In this document: positions 1-8,649 of the stretch, piece by piece | Numbering within the stretch: the first letter of the stretch is position 1 | Layout of the letters: each line of letters opens with the position of its first letter | Assembly (NCBI GenBank): GCA_965243255.1 | Contig: CBDEUH010000004.1 | Span: forward strand, 992,001-1,056,000 | Origin: Bin87 sp965243255 | GTDB taxonomy: Bacteria; Chloroflexota; Dehalococcoidia; Lucifugimonadales; UBA3495 | DNA: 64,000 bases | Direction of reading: 5' to 3' | The notes under the pieces: model-generated | What the model was told of the DNA's origin: nothing | The model's input: the letters and a program-made list of their open reading frames with translations, nothing else | Databases searched by the model: none | Program-made: the position numbers and the translations under genes

Positions 1-297
1 GATGGCATCGACCACGGCGTCCTCCACCGTCGATGCCGTGAGCATCAGGACGCGGGTTTCAGGAAGCAACTCCATAATGTCCCGGCAGGCGTCGACGCCG
101 TCCTTGTTAGGCATGATCACGTCCATGATAACCACGTCAGGCTTGACCCGCTGTGCGGCGCTCACGGCCTCGACCCCGTCCGCCGCCAGGCTAACAACCT
201 CGAGGTCTTCCTCGCCATCCAGGGCGTCCCGCAGGCCGGTCCTCATAATTGGATGGTCGTCCGCCACCATAACCGTAGTCCGTCGCTGTTCGGGCAT
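1..297 (-). CDS. Response regulator receiver domain (partial, NarL-type)
   Basis: Only the first 99 codons are present; the C-terminus lies beyond the left edge. The protein starts MPEQRRTTVMVADD. The acidic pair D13-D14 and the phospho-acceptor Asp59 in VVIMD-VIMP are in place, followed by the LTAS switch segment near residue 88, so this is a complete CheY-like receiver. The gene begins 25 bp after the stop of a histidine kinase on the same strand and is almost certainly its cognate regulator. A LuxR/NarL DNA-binding domain is expected because the kinase is NarL-type, but it is not visible here. Confidence 0.9.
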   Translation of the reverse strand, partial: MPEQRRTTVMVADDHPIMRTGLRDALDGEEDLEVVSLAADGVEAVSAAQRVKPDVVIMDVIMPNKDGVDACRDIMELLPETRVLMLTASTVEDAVVDAI

Positions 298-322
298 TTC
301 GACCTCCTTCCGGCTCAAGAGC

Positions 323-1618
323 CTAATGAGGTAATTCGCAGGTGATGGTGGTGCCGCCGCCGGGCCCGCCTGTCTCCACGATCAGTTTTCCGCCCAGCCG
401 CGCAGCGTCCGCCGTCATTCCCCGAAAACCTCGGCCTCGGGTCACGTAGTCGTCCGGCAGGCCAACGCCGTCGTCCCAGACGGACAGCCGCACCGCGCCG
501 GCGTCGAATTCAAGCCTCACCTCGACGCGATTAGCATGGGAATGCAGGAACGCGTTGGTAAGGGCGTTGTGGGCAATCGAGAACATGCCGGCCCGCGTTT
601 CCACGGGAAGAGGCGGCTCCATCCCCGTCTGGTACATCTCGGCCGAAACCGCCGAGATTTGGGCAAAGGTTTCGGTGTGCGACCAGAGGACTCCGCCCAG
701 GTCTCTTCCCTCAAACAGGGGGCCCTCGTCAATGGGACGCCGCAGTTCCCACATGGCGGCTTTCGACAGTGCTGAAGTTGCCGTCAGCGTGTCGGCCAGT
801 TCGACGTTGTCCGGGCCGGCCAATCTCACGGCTCGGTCGACCCCCATGGAAATCATGTAGGCGCTCTGAGCGGCCGTGTCGTGGATGGCTTGGGAAAGAT
901 CGACGCGCTGTCGGTGCAATTCCCGCTCTCGCCCGGCGGACCGCTGCTGTCTGGCCCGCTCGAACCGCGTGATCAGGCTTACGCACAGGACGACCCCAAA
1001 CATTGCCATGATCCTGGCTAGCAGGGCCTTCTCCTGGCCGGCGTCCAGATCGAGGCCGATGACCCCCAGGGTGACGGTCGAGTATGCCGCGGCGACCGCC
1101 GTCGTCCAGAGCAGGCAGAGGCCCAAAGAGGGGAAAACCGCCGCGAAGAGCGCCAGAGCGGGGAAGTAGGTCACGTAGACGAAAAGGTGGAATTCACCAC
1201 CTACTATCACGCCGCCGGTGATGAGTGCGACGTCCATTGCGCTAAGGGACAATAGCCAGCGCCAAGTTACGGTTCGCCTACCACGGAAGCGGTAGTGGAC
1301 GAGGCCGTTGAACACCACCAGGGGCACGAGCAGGAAGAGGAACAGATACTGCCCGTCCGAGGCCAGCCAGAACCCCGGCCGGTAGGCGAGCTCAAAGACG
1401 GCAACGAGCCCGACTAGCCACCGCATCCAGACGGAAACTCGGGCGGCAAAAAGCGCCACCTCCGGGTCGGCGTGGAAGGCCCGCCGGGCCCATCCGCGCA
1501 GGGCGGTCTTGAGCGTAGCCAAGCTCACAGCCCTCAACCCAGAGGCCCATTGTCGTACCCTCGGCGTCGGGGTTGTTTCGCCAGAACCGGCCTGTGACAT
1601 CGGTGTGGATGCAGTCAT
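323..1618 (-). CDS. Sensor histidine kinase, NarL/HisKA_3 type
   Basis: A 431-aa membrane kinase. Residues about 65-210 contain roughly six hydrophobic helices with very short loops, with no obvious large extracellular domain, so it may sense through the membrane segment. The phospho-accepting His is in DLSQAIHDTAAQ near residue 248, typical of HisKA_3 kinases. The C-terminal ATPase domain has the N-box region around AHNALTNAFLHSHA and the G1 box WDDGVGLPDD, and ends TTITCELPH. It is encoded immediately upstream of the receiver-domain gene and likely forms an operon with it. No strong ribosome-binding site precedes the chosen ATG, so the start is less certain than the frame. Confidence 0.9.
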   Translation of the reverse strand: MTASTPMSQAGSGETTPTPRVRQWASGLRAVSLATLKTALRGWARRAFHADPEVALFAARVSVWMRWLVGLVAVFELAYRPGFWLASDGQYLFLFLLVPLVVFNGLVHYRFRGRRTVTWRWLLSLSAMDVALITGGVIVGGEFHLFVYVTYFPALALFAAVFPSLGLCLLWTTAVAAAYSTVTLGVIGLDLDAGQEKALLARIMAMFGVVLCVSLITRFERARQQRSAGRERELHRQRVDLSQAIHDTAAQSAYMISMGVDRAVRLAGPDNVELADTLTATSALSKAAMWELRRPIDEGPLFEGRDLGGVLWSHTETFAQISAVSAEMYQTGMEPPLPVETRAGMFSIAHNALTNAFLHSHANRVEVRLEFDAGAVRLSVWDDGVGLPDDYVTRGRGFRGMTADAARLGGKLIVETGGPGGGTTITCELPH

Positions 1619-1730
1619 AGGTAAAGGGCATCAAGAAGCTGGTATTCGCACCTCAAGATTACCGCCTCGAATGCAGCGCTGTCGAGACTCAAATGCTCCC
1701 TGTCCATAGAGGTCTTTCAACCCTTACTAA

Positions 1731-2168
1731 CGATGGCATACGAACTCCCCAGTCAAAGACTTTGACCTGGGCGCGTTGCAGAGCTTCCAAACCCAGGCCA
1801 CCTCCGAGGACGGGTCTCGCCCGGACCTGGTCGGCTATGATCAGACGTCCGCGAAACGCTTGATCATCGAGTCAACGTTCTGGGCCACCCTCCTTGAGGA
1901 CCAGCCCAACGTCGACTTCGGCCAACTGATGACAGAAGCCCCTGGGGTTCTGATGTTCGTTGCCCCCGGTGCCAGAATCGAAACGCTGCGGGCCAAGATC
2001 AGGCGCCAGATGGAAACTGGACCCGATGGGGTCAAATTAGAGGCGGTTGAAACCGTCGGGCAGATGGTGACAAGATTGACCCCAAGTAACTGCCGGTCTA
2101 TCATCGCGACACGGCCACGAAATGGCCTGCGGGACGACAAATCACCATGCTTTACCCTCGCGTCATGA
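1731..2168 (+). pseudogene. Relic of a PD-(D/E)XK nuclease-like protein
   Basis: The open frame has no ATG and no ribosome-binding site; an in-frame stop lies at 1728-1730. The translation still reads like a structured protein: DLVGYDQT, then RLIIESTFW, then GVLMFVAPGARIETL. The spacing of Asp in PDLVGYD and Glu in RLIIES resembles the D...ExK core of the PD-(D/E)XK fold, but the expected Lys is Thr (EST). The frame overlaps the start of the next gene and ends in sequence that no longer looks like protein. I read it as a headless, catalytically dead remnant. The family assignment is from motif pattern only. Confidence 0.45.
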
Positions 2169-2608
2169 CCGGATTCGCTTTCGACGAATGGGTGATTTAC
2201 GTTGCCACCCCAAACCTGGACGCAAAGACGTACTGGCTTGGAGTGGCGACCCGGACCCTTATAGGGCTGCTCCTCTTCGTGCTGCCAGGCATCATAGTCC
2301 TCAGCATTGGTCTGTCTTCAGCCTTCACCGGTCGGTCCACGATGCAGGAGCGGTACGGAGACGCCGAGTGCGTTGTGACTTCCAAGCGCATCATCGTCGC
2401 TGAGTGGGGGCAAAGACGCCGTCTGGTGGAGTTCGAGCATCGCCAGATTGCGAGGGTCACCAGTTCAGGCTTGCTGGGCAAGCTGCTGGTCGGCACGTCG
2501 GCGACCATTCACAGCATCGAAGGCCGGCGAGTTAAGCTGGACCGTCTGCCGGAGGCGGACGAGCTTGTCGAAGTGGTGCAGGACGCGTTGGCGGCGAGCC
2601 GCTACTGA
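2165..2608 (+). CDS. Small membrane protein with PH-like domain
   Basis: The ATG at 2165 gives 147 aa; an alternative ATG at 2147 adds six residues. One strong hydrophobic segment (LIGLLLFVLPGIIVLSIGL, about residues 30-50) anchors the protein. The following part (GDAECVVTSKRIIVAEWGQRR, then a beta-rich stretch ending in a helix ELVEVVQDAL) has the layout of bacterial PH domains (bPH_2/YdbS-like), where a C/V-T-x-x-R-I strand is typical. No function is assigned. It follows the nuclease relic directly and is not in an evident operon. Confidence 0.6.
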   Translation: MTGFAFDEWVIYVATPNLDAKTYWLGVATRTLIGLLLFVLPGIIVLSIGLSSAFTGRSTMQERYGDAECVVTSKRIIVAEWGQRRRLVEFEHRQIARVTSSGLLGKLLVGTSATIHSIEGRRVKLDRLPEADELVEVVQDALAASRY

Positions 2609-2754
2609 AGCTGCCGCACGGCTCCTACAAATTCCACCCCACAGAAAATATAGTAACGCATTCGATTACTCCTCCACCGTCGCCATCAAATCACAGGGTT
2701 GTCGTTCGGTTCTGAGGGATGACGGCCTAACGAGCCGGAACGTCGAGCGTCATT

Positions 2755-3144
2755 TCACAAGATTTTGGCGGTCATTCCGGCCGCCGCCGCGTAAATCACG
2801 AATGACAGCCACCCAATCATGGAGGCGAAGGCGATTGCCATCAAAAGCAACCCAGGCTTTTTCCATTTACCGCCATGACGGAACATAATCCACCCGACGC
2901 CCACGGGGATCAACATGTCGATCGCTATGAAAATCCCAACCATGGTGGGGATGGCCGCCGGCGGGAGGAACGGATCCAATAGCGGAAGGGCGTACCAGAT
3001 GAAGAGCAGGAACGCGGCGCACAGCAAGGTCCACGGGTAAATCACCCACCTGAGCTGCAGATTGTAGAACGCTGTGACACCGGCATACCAAGTCACGATT
3101 AAGCCCAGGTAAGTGACGGTTTCTTGCCAAGTTAATGGTTCCAT
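2755..3144 (-). CDS. Hypothetical four-helix membrane protein
   Basis: A 129-aa protein made almost entirely of four hydrophobic helices (around residues 8-28, 35-55, 65-88 and 102-125) with a basic loop RHGGKWKKP between helices 3 and 4. The ATG at 3144 follows GAGGG on the minus strand; a GTG sits just before it. I do not recognise the family. It stands alone between the PH-like gene and a long non-coding stretch. Confidence 0.6.
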   Translation of the reverse strand: MEPLTWQETVTYLGLIVTWYAGVTAFYNLQLRWVIYPWTLLCAAFLLFIWYALPLLDPFLPPAAIPTMVGIFIAIDMLIPVGVGWIMFRHGGKWKKPGLLLMAIAFASMIGWLSFVIYAAAAGMTAKIL

Positions 3145-4203
3145 CACGCCCTCAAAGCCCGGCGGGTGCTGTGGATCGCCTTAAAGACGTTCATCGCGTT
3201 GGGCCTGGCATGGAGTGGAGCGCCAGCGCCAATGCGTTTGCAGGCAAGGCGGACATCAGCGACATCCTGTACCAGTACGGCGACGGTGCTTATTCGCTTC
3301 TAGTCCGGGGCAAAATCGGCGGCTAGGATGCGCTGATTTCCCAATGCTCGATATTCCACGGTATCACACCACCGGACACGTAGCGTCACCCCTAGTGGCC
3401 CAGGCAAAATGTGGGCTGGACGCAGAATGGTTACGACGAATTTCGACCCATGGTTGCTTGGCGAATCAGACTAGTCGCTAGACCGCTGATACGTGTTTCG
3501 GCTCTAGCGGAAATGCTGCCATTTCGCATGGCATTACAGATGGGACAGATTCGGCGCTTTCCCGGTCGCCCGCGTTAGATCGCATTGAGCACCGTAGCCG
3601 GCCCACGGGGATGGAACGCCTGTTAGGTCCGTCTGTTGGCTTTGAAGATTTCGTCAGGAGTACTACCTCCGCGGCAACTTCCTCCCTCTGGAAATTCTTG
3701 CCACGGCCGCATCAACTACATGGCGGATCAAGCGCCTGCTGGCCGGAGCAACTGTGTAGGACTCGCCCGCCCCGTGCAGTAATTGCAGCATGGCCGAACC
3801 CGTTGACGCAGGCCCTTGGGGCGACCTCAACGAAGTGGGTCCCCTGCGCCGGGGGCGGCCGAGCCACTGTGAAGCCGGACGCTGGGCACCTGAACGGGAA
3901 ACTGTTCCCCTACCATTCAACTCTGCATCGGCAGTTGAGCTTTGAGACAAACAACCTCGAAATAGTACCGGCCGACGTCTGCGCCAGGCCTACACTATCC
4001 AGCCGGCCAAGCCAAACCAATCAGCGGTCCCGGCGGTCCGTCGTAATTCGTTGTGCGTCGACCTGCACCAGACGAGGTCGCCAATTAGAGTCCTCCAGGA
4101 TGGCGGCCTCTGGCTTCCGCGCCAGTCGTCATCAAACCTCCCCTACCCCTGCCACGAATGCATGTTGTGATACACAAAGTGATACACAGAATTCAGAAAT
4201 GCC
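3145..4203. other. About 1 kb without a supportable gene, probably decayed DNA
   Basis: No frame here has both a start signal and protein-like composition. Near 3148-3326 two adjacent frames look like remnants: a hydrophobic stretch (ALKTFIALGLAW style) and, after a frame change, a segment containing ISDILYQYGDGAYSLL that stops at 3324-3326. A longer open frame at 3611-4222 is rich in Ser/Arg/Pro and reads as chance. Around 4165-4190 the motif TGATACACA occurs twice in 16 bp. I see no RNA gene or CRISPR in this stretch. Confidence 0.5.
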
Positions 4204-4228
4204 AAATCCCTACTCACAGTAGGGATTT
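4204..4228 (-). terminator. Hairpin just downstream of tRNA-Trp
   Basis: A perfect 11-bp inverted repeat (AAATCCCTACT / AGTAGGGATTT) closes on a 3-nt loop. It starts 3 nt after the encoded CCA end of the tRNA on the minus strand, so it is the likely tRNA terminator. The descending arm ends in ATTT rather than in a long T run. Confidence 0.6.
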
Positions 4229-4230
4229 CG

Positions 4231-4304
4231 TGGCACCGGCGGAAGGAATCGAACCCACACCTTCGGTTTTGGAGACCGATGCGCTACCACTACACCACGC
4301 CGGT
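4231..4304 (-). tRNA. tRNA-Trp (CCA)
   Basis: On the minus strand the acceptor arm ACCGGCG pairs perfectly with CGCCGGT, followed by discriminator G and an encoded CCA. The anticodon loop is CT-CCA-AA on a TCGGT/ACCGA stem, giving anticodon CCA for tryptophan. Discriminator G is the bacterial tRNA-Trp identity base. The T loop is TTCGATT. The D stem uses G-U pairs and the T stem has one mismatch. It lies 43 bp downstream of pyruvate kinase on the same strand. Confidence 0.93.
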
Positions 4305-4347
4305 GCGTGGGTCAATTGTAGCAACCCCTTGCCTGCCGCGCAAGATT

Positions 4348-5796
4348 CTACTGCGGGGCCGCGTGGGAGATCGCGTTCCGGCCGATGTGGTCCAGATATT
4401 CCTGCACGTTCAGCACCTGGATGGTGTTGGTGGTGCCGGTCACGCCGGTCATAAAGCCGTGCACCAGTGTCACCACGTCGCGCTCCGACACCATCCCGGT
4501 GGCCATCGCCGCGTCCACCAGGAGGGTAACCAGCTTGGCTACGTCCGGCTCGGCGGGTATCACACCTTTGGGCGTCAGACCCCAGGCCATGCAGACCCGT
4601 CGTTGCACCGCGGCGTCGTGGGAAAAAACGATAATGTCGTTCTCAGGACGGAACCGGGACATTTCAAAAGCTGCCCGTCCCGTGCTGGTAATCACTATCG
4701 GCTTGGCATTCAGCGATTTGGTCAACTGCGTCGCGCCCCAGGTAACGGATTGCGTCTGGTCCCGCTGCGGAAACTCGCTGTAGTAGTTGTACACCGTCTC
4801 CGCCTGCACAATGGCGGCGTCGGCGATGCGCACGGCTTCCACCGGGTAGGCGCCCACGGCGATTTCGTCCGATAGCAGGATGGAATCGCACCCGTCCAGC
4901 ACGGCGTTGGCGATGTCGGAAATTTCCGCGCGGGTCGGTGTGGGTGAGTTGACCATGGAGCGCAGCATCTGGGTCGCTACGGACGAGATGCGCCCGGCGC
5001 CGTTGGCGCGGGTTACCATGTCCTTCTGTATCACCGGGACCTCTTCCATCGGCATCTCCACGCCCAGGTCGCCGCGGGCCACCATGATGCCGTCCACCTC
5101 TTGCAGAATGTCGTCCAGGTTGTTGATGCACTCACGGCGTTCCAGCTTGGCCATCACCGGGGCGCGGCTGTTCAGCTGGTTCAGGTAGGCGCGGGCGTAA
5201 CGGACATCTTCGCCGGTGCGCACGAAGGACAGGGCGACCCAGTCCACTTCCTGCTCGACGCCGAATTGCAGGGCGACCTTGTCGCTTTCGGTAATCACCG
5301 GCATATCGATGGGCACGTCGGGCAAGTTGACGCCTTTGTAGGACGACAGGTTACCGCCGTTGCGAACCTGGGTCTTAATTTCCAGGTCGTCAGTTACGTC
5401 CAGCACTTCCAGGCATACGGTGCCGTCCGACAGGTACACCAGATGGCCGGGCCGAAGGCTGGCCAGGATAGTTGGCTCAGGGAAAGGCAAGCGATCTGGG
5501 GTATCCGCGCTGGATTCGTTGACGATGGAGATGCGATCGCCAAAGTTAAGCTGAATTGCTTCCGCCATCTGGCCCAAGCGGAACTTGTTACCGCCGAGGT
5601 CCTGCAGCACGGCCACCGGGCGGTTGTGCCGGTCGGAAGCCGCGCGCACAGCGGCGATAACTTCAGCGTGTTCTTCCAGAGTTCCGTGGGAAAAGTTCAG
5701 TCGGGCGACGTCCATGCCGGCGCCGACCAGGCGGTCCAGCGTTTCGGGAGACCGGGACGCTGGGCCGATGGTGGCGATTATCTTGGTCTTGCGCAT
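4348..5796 (-). CDS. pyk: Pyruvate kinase
   Basis: Converts phosphoenolpyruvate plus ADP to pyruvate plus ATP in the last step of glycolysis. The ATG at 5796 (MRKTKIIATIGPAS) has GGAGGG nine bases upstream and matches the conserved N-terminus; the frame stays open further upstream but that part is not family-like. The protein has 482 aa, normal for bacterial enzymes. Visible landmarks are the substrate region LNFSHG, the catalytic Lys segment VMAKLERRE, the signature MVARGDLGVEMP with metal ligands, and SDEIAVGAYPVEAV. The C-terminal allosteric domain includes ITSTGRAAFEMSRFRP. It lies 46 bp behind an LLM oxidoreductase gene on the same strand. Confidence 0.97.
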   Translation of the reverse strand: MRKTKIIATIGPASRSPETLDRLVGAGMDVARLNFSHGTLEEHAEVIAAVRAASDRHNRPVAVLQDLGGNKFRLGQMAEAIQLNFGDRISIVNESSADTPDRLPFPEPTILASLRPGHLVYLSDGTVCLEVLDVTDDLEIKTQVRNGGNLSSYKGVNLPDVPIDMPVITESDKVALQFGVEQEVDWVALSFVRTGEDVRYARAYLNQLNSRAPVMAKLERRECINNLDDILQEVDGIMVARGDLGVEMPMEEVPVIQKDMVTRANGAGRISSVATQMLRSMVNSPTPTRAEISDIANAVLDGCDSILLSDEIAVGAYPVEAVRIADAAIVQAETVYNYYSEFPQRDQTQSVTWGATQLTKSLNAKPIVITSTGRAAFEMSRFRPENDIIVFSHDAAVQRRVCMAWGLTPKGVIPAEPDVAKLVTLLVDAAMATGMVSERDVVTLVHGFMTGVTGTTNTIQVLNVQEYLDHIGRNAISHAAPQ

Positions 5797-5842
5797 ACCT
5801 TTACTCCCTCCAGGTTTAGACTCGACCCGATTGCGGCGTCCG

Positions 5843-7009
5843 CTAACGGCCCTGCCGGCTTTCCTCATAAGCCTGTGTGGCTCGTTCCAGGCCGGCGCGG
5901 CGGTTCACCTGGAGGGTGTCCCGCAGGTGCGAGGCCCACTGCTGCGAAGCCTGGATTCCGGTCAGCGTGCCCTGGAACTGGGGCATCACGTAGCGAGCCA
6001 TCAGCTCGTAGGAGCGATGGAGCTTGTCCCGAGGCGCCCAGTCCTCAACGCGCACCAGCATCCCACCGAAACCGCCGGAAAGCTCCTGCAGCTCGTTGAT
6101 GCGCTGGATGCAGTCGTCGGGCGTGCCGACAATCCACTGCTTGTTGTCGGTCATGAAGTCAACGATCTGGTCGCGGGGAACGTCGGGCACTTCGTGGCCC
6201 AGCGTGTTGCCAAAGTATTCGGTTACGACGCGGGCGGAACCCTCGCGGATGTCAGCCATCGCTTCCTTCTTCGAGTCGGCAAGGTGAACGCCCACCGAGA
6301 GACGCCATTCAGAGCGCTTGACGGTTTGACCGTGCTCGGCGGCGGTTTCCTCGGCGATGGCCCACTGATCCTTGAGGCTGGTTGAGCGCACCATGTCCCT
6401 GGGCACGCTCAGCGATATGACGCCGGCCCCGTACTTGCCGGCGGTGGTAACTCCGGCCGGCGACTGCACCGAAGCCACGACCAGCGGAAACGGCTGCTGG
6501 TAAGGACGCAGCTGCAGGTGGGCGTCGTTCAACTCGAACCAGTCGCTCTTATAGGTGTAAGGTTCGGGGCTGTCCATCAGGCGCTTGATGGCGCCCAGGG
6601 ATTCGTCCATCATCTCGCGCTGACGGGCCGGGTCGATGCCGAACATGTAGGCATCGGAGGCCAGGGCGCCGGGTCCGACGCCCAGCATCACACGGCCGCG
6701 GGTCAGATGATCCAACAGCACCATGCGGTTGGCGACCATGTAGGGATGGTGATAAGGGAGACTGACCACGCCGGTGCCCAGACGCAGGTTGCGGGTGCGC
6801 TCGGCGGCGGTGGCCATGAAGACTTCGGGCGAGGCGATGGTTTCCCAGCCAGCGCTGTGGTGCTCGCCAATCCAGGCTTCGTCAAAGCCGAGATGGTCCA
6901 GCCATTGCAGCAGTTCCAGGTCGCGCTCCAGGGCCAGGGTCGGGTTTTCGCCAACCCGGTGGAAGGGAGCCATAAAAACGCCAAACTTCATACGCGCCGG
7001 AGCGGTCAT
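5843..7009 (-). CDS. LLM class flavin-dependent oxidoreductase
   Basis: A 388-aa bacterial luciferase-like (TIM-barrel) monooxygenase or F420-dependent oxidoreductase. The start at 7009 has GAGGAGG upstream. It shows the family pattern: KFGVFMAPFH at strand 1, LDHLGFDEAWIGEHHSAGWE, then RTRNLRLGTGVVSLPYHHP and LTRGRVMLGVGPGALASDAYMFG. The C-terminal part (TVGTPDDC-like IVGTPDDCIQRI and GGFGGMLVRVEDW) is also typical. It most resembles the limonene-monooxygenase-like branch, but substrate and cofactor (FMN or F420) cannot be read from sequence. Pyruvate kinase follows 46 bp downstream. Confidence 0.9.
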   Translation of the reverse strand: MTAPARMKFGVFMAPFHRVGENPTLALERDLELLQWLDHLGFDEAWIGEHHSAGWETIASPEVFMATAAERTRNLRLGTGVVSLPYHHPYMVANRMVLLDHLTRGRVMLGVGPGALASDAYMFGIDPARQREMMDESLGAIKRLMDSPEPYTYKSDWFELNDAHLQLRPYQQPFPLVVASVQSPAGVTTAGKYGAGVISLSVPRDMVRSTSLKDQWAIAEETAAEHGQTVKRSEWRLSVGVHLADSKKEAMADIREGSARVVTEYFGNTLGHEVPDVPRDQIVDFMTDNKQWIVGTPDDCIQRINELQELSGGFGGMLVRVEDWAPRDKLHRSYELMARYVMPQFQGTLTGIQASQQWASHLRDTLQVNRRAGLERATQAYEESRQGR

Positions 7010-7200
7010 CGGGTGCCTCCTCAACAGAGCGGACGGCCCCGCAGGATGGTACGGGGGCGTGGGGTTCGCTGAACAGTTGGGCCATTCTAACACGCAGGGC
7101 AGCAGGCGCAACCGAACAGACCTGACCTATATCGGCGGTTTCCCTTGAAGCGCCCGCCGTATCATCGGCAGATGCGATGCTCCAGCCGAGAGCAGAGTGG

Positions 7201-7884
7201 TTAGCGGGTGCGGAATTGGGGCGTCAGGAGGCCGATCTGCAAGGACGCCGGCAGGTTGTTTCGGGTTACCTGCATCCGGCCCTGGGGCTGCAGCGAACCT
7301 TCAGCCACGCCCAGCTCCTTCAGAAAAGTCTCCGGGTCGGCCGGCTCGATCTCGGACGGTTCGCCGGGCCCACGGTAATGCATGGGAATCAGCCAACGGG
7401 CTTCCAGCTGCTGCGCCGTCTGGTTAATGGCCCGGTAAGAAAGCAGGTTGCGTTCTTCGCCGCCGGCAGGGGCCAGCACCACGTCCGCCGGGCCAATCAG
7501 CCCGACCTGCTGGGCGGTGAGCGGCTGAGCGATGTTCCCCAGATGGCAAACGCTGATGCCATCCACCGCGATGGTATAAGCGACGTTGCGGTGGCGGCGC
7601 GCAACCCCTTCTGGCAACGGCGTCATCACGGCCCGGACAGTGATGCCCTGGAACTCGTACTCACCGGGCGAGCTGAACACCCGTGGATTGCTGCCCAGGT
7701 CGTCAGCGTTGTCGTGCATCCGGTCGTCATGGCTGACAGTCACTGCTACCACGTCCACCAGTTGGCGCGGGTCGATGTGCACGCCGAGTCCGGCGCCAGA
7801 GGTATAGGGGTCGGTGATGATGGACAGACCGGAAACGGCGGAACGGAGCCGGAAGCAGGAATGACCTAGCCAGTAGATATCCAT
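7201..7884 (-). CDS. MBL-fold metallo-hydrolase (UlaG-like)
   Basis: A 227-aa protein of the beta-lactamase-fold hydrolases related to UlaG. It opens MDIYWLGHSCFRLR, the usual first strand with GHS. The metal motif reads TVSHDDRMHDN: the canonical HxHxDH is degenerate, with Asp where a metal His is normally found. Later landmarks are ITVRAVMTPL, VCHLGN and a final PMHY, which keeps a metal His. Its ATG directly abuts the stop codon of bioY, so the two are translationally linked. Altered metal binding is possible; the substrate is unknown. Confidence 0.85.
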   Translation of the reverse strand: MDIYWLGHSCFRLRSAVSGLSIITDPYTSGAGLGVHIDPRQLVDVVAVTVSHDDRMHDNADDLGSNPRVFSSPGEYEFQGITVRAVMTPLPEGVARRHRNVAYTIAVDGISVCHLGNIAQPLTAQQVGLIGPADVVLAPAGGEERNLLSYRAINQTAQQLEARWLIPMHYRGPGEPSEIEPADPETFLKELGVAEGSLQPQGRMQVTRNNLPASLQIGLLTPQFRTR

Positions 7885-8544
7885 CTAGTCACCGCGTGGC
7901 CGGATGGTGAACCGGTCCAACAGGGCCCAACCGGCCGGCACGGCCAGGCTGGCAGCAATCAACTTCACCAGGTCGCCGGGGATGAAGGGGAGCAGTCCGC
8001 ACTGCCACACGTCGGCACAGCCCCAGACGGTGGCGACGTCGGCCGGCAGAAACAGGTTCAGCTGGATCAGGCCGGGGACGTAGAGAACGGCATTGCCCAG
8101 CAGCATCGCCAGCAACACCCAGGGCCGGCGGTTCCAACCCCACTGGCACAGATAGCCAACCAAGGCAGCCGCAGGTATGAAGCCGATGATGTAGCCACCT
8201 GAGGACAACGCCCAGAACCATCCCGATGCGCCGCCAGCGAAGAAGGGCAGGAAGGCGCCCTCAACCGCGTACAGCGCCAGGGCGAGGCCGCCGCGCCAGC
8301 CACCCAAGAGCGCTCCCACCAGCAGCACGGCGAATGTCTGACCGGTGATTGGCACCGGAGTGAACCCCAGGGGTATCTTGATCTGGGCGAACAGGGCGAC
8401 GACCAGGCTGCCAGCGATGATGAGGGCTGCGTCGCGAAGGATGCGCCGCGCGCCCGCCGACTGGGGCAGGATGATGTCGGCCAGGGTGCCGGGCACCGGC
8501 ATGGATGCGGTCGTCGCCGACGTAATGGAAGTTGGAGATTGCAT
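7885..8544 (-). CDS. bioY: Biotin transporter BioY
   Basis: The S-component of an ECF-type biotin transporter, a membrane protein of 219 aa with about six helices. Family features are ALFAQIKIPLGFTPVPITGQTFAVLLVGALLG in the N-terminal third (read as consecutive short motifs), then a glycine-rich stretch around SSGGYIIGF and the C-terminal PFIPGDLVKLIAA. No ATPase or EcfT gene is nearby, so it either works alone or uses components elsewhere. On its strand TATACA lies just before the ATG, suggesting a very short leader. The next gene starts with no spacing. Confidence 0.93.
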   Translation of the reverse strand: MQSPTSITSATTASMPVPGTLADIILPQSAGARRILRDAALIIAGSLVVALFAQIKIPLGFTPVPITGQTFAVLLVGALLGGWRGGLALALYAVEGAFLPFFAGGASGWFWALSSGGYIIGFIPAAALVGYLCQWGWNRRPWVLLAMLLGNAVLYVPGLIQLNLFLPADVATVWGCADVWQCGLLPFIPGDLVKLIAASLAVPAGWALLDRFTIRPRGD

Positions 8545-8611
8545 AGCCTGTATATCCTAAACCAACCCCGAAATCCTGTCTATTGCGGCCCACGACGAGA
8601 CCGGCGCAAAA

Positions 8612-8641
8612 TTGCCTTACCCGACTGGTGGGTGGTATGGT
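8612..8641 (+). promoter_or_regulatory. Candidate promoter for polX
   Basis: TTGCCT at 8612-8617 and TATGGT at 8636-8641 are separated by 18 bp. They sit 8 bp before the ATG, which would give a nearly leaderless transcript. This fits the lack of a clear ribosome-binding site before the gene. Confidence 0.4.
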
Positions 8642-8649
8642 GGTGTCCC

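Noticed and set aside
3611..4222. 203-codon open frame in the decayed region
   Set aside because: Composition dominated by Ser, Arg, Pro and Cys with no domain pattern; it runs into the tRNA terminator and has no start signal.
4231..4455. Reading frame running through the tRNA on the plus strand
   Set aside because: It translates the reverse complement of tRNA-Trp, a frequent false gene call.
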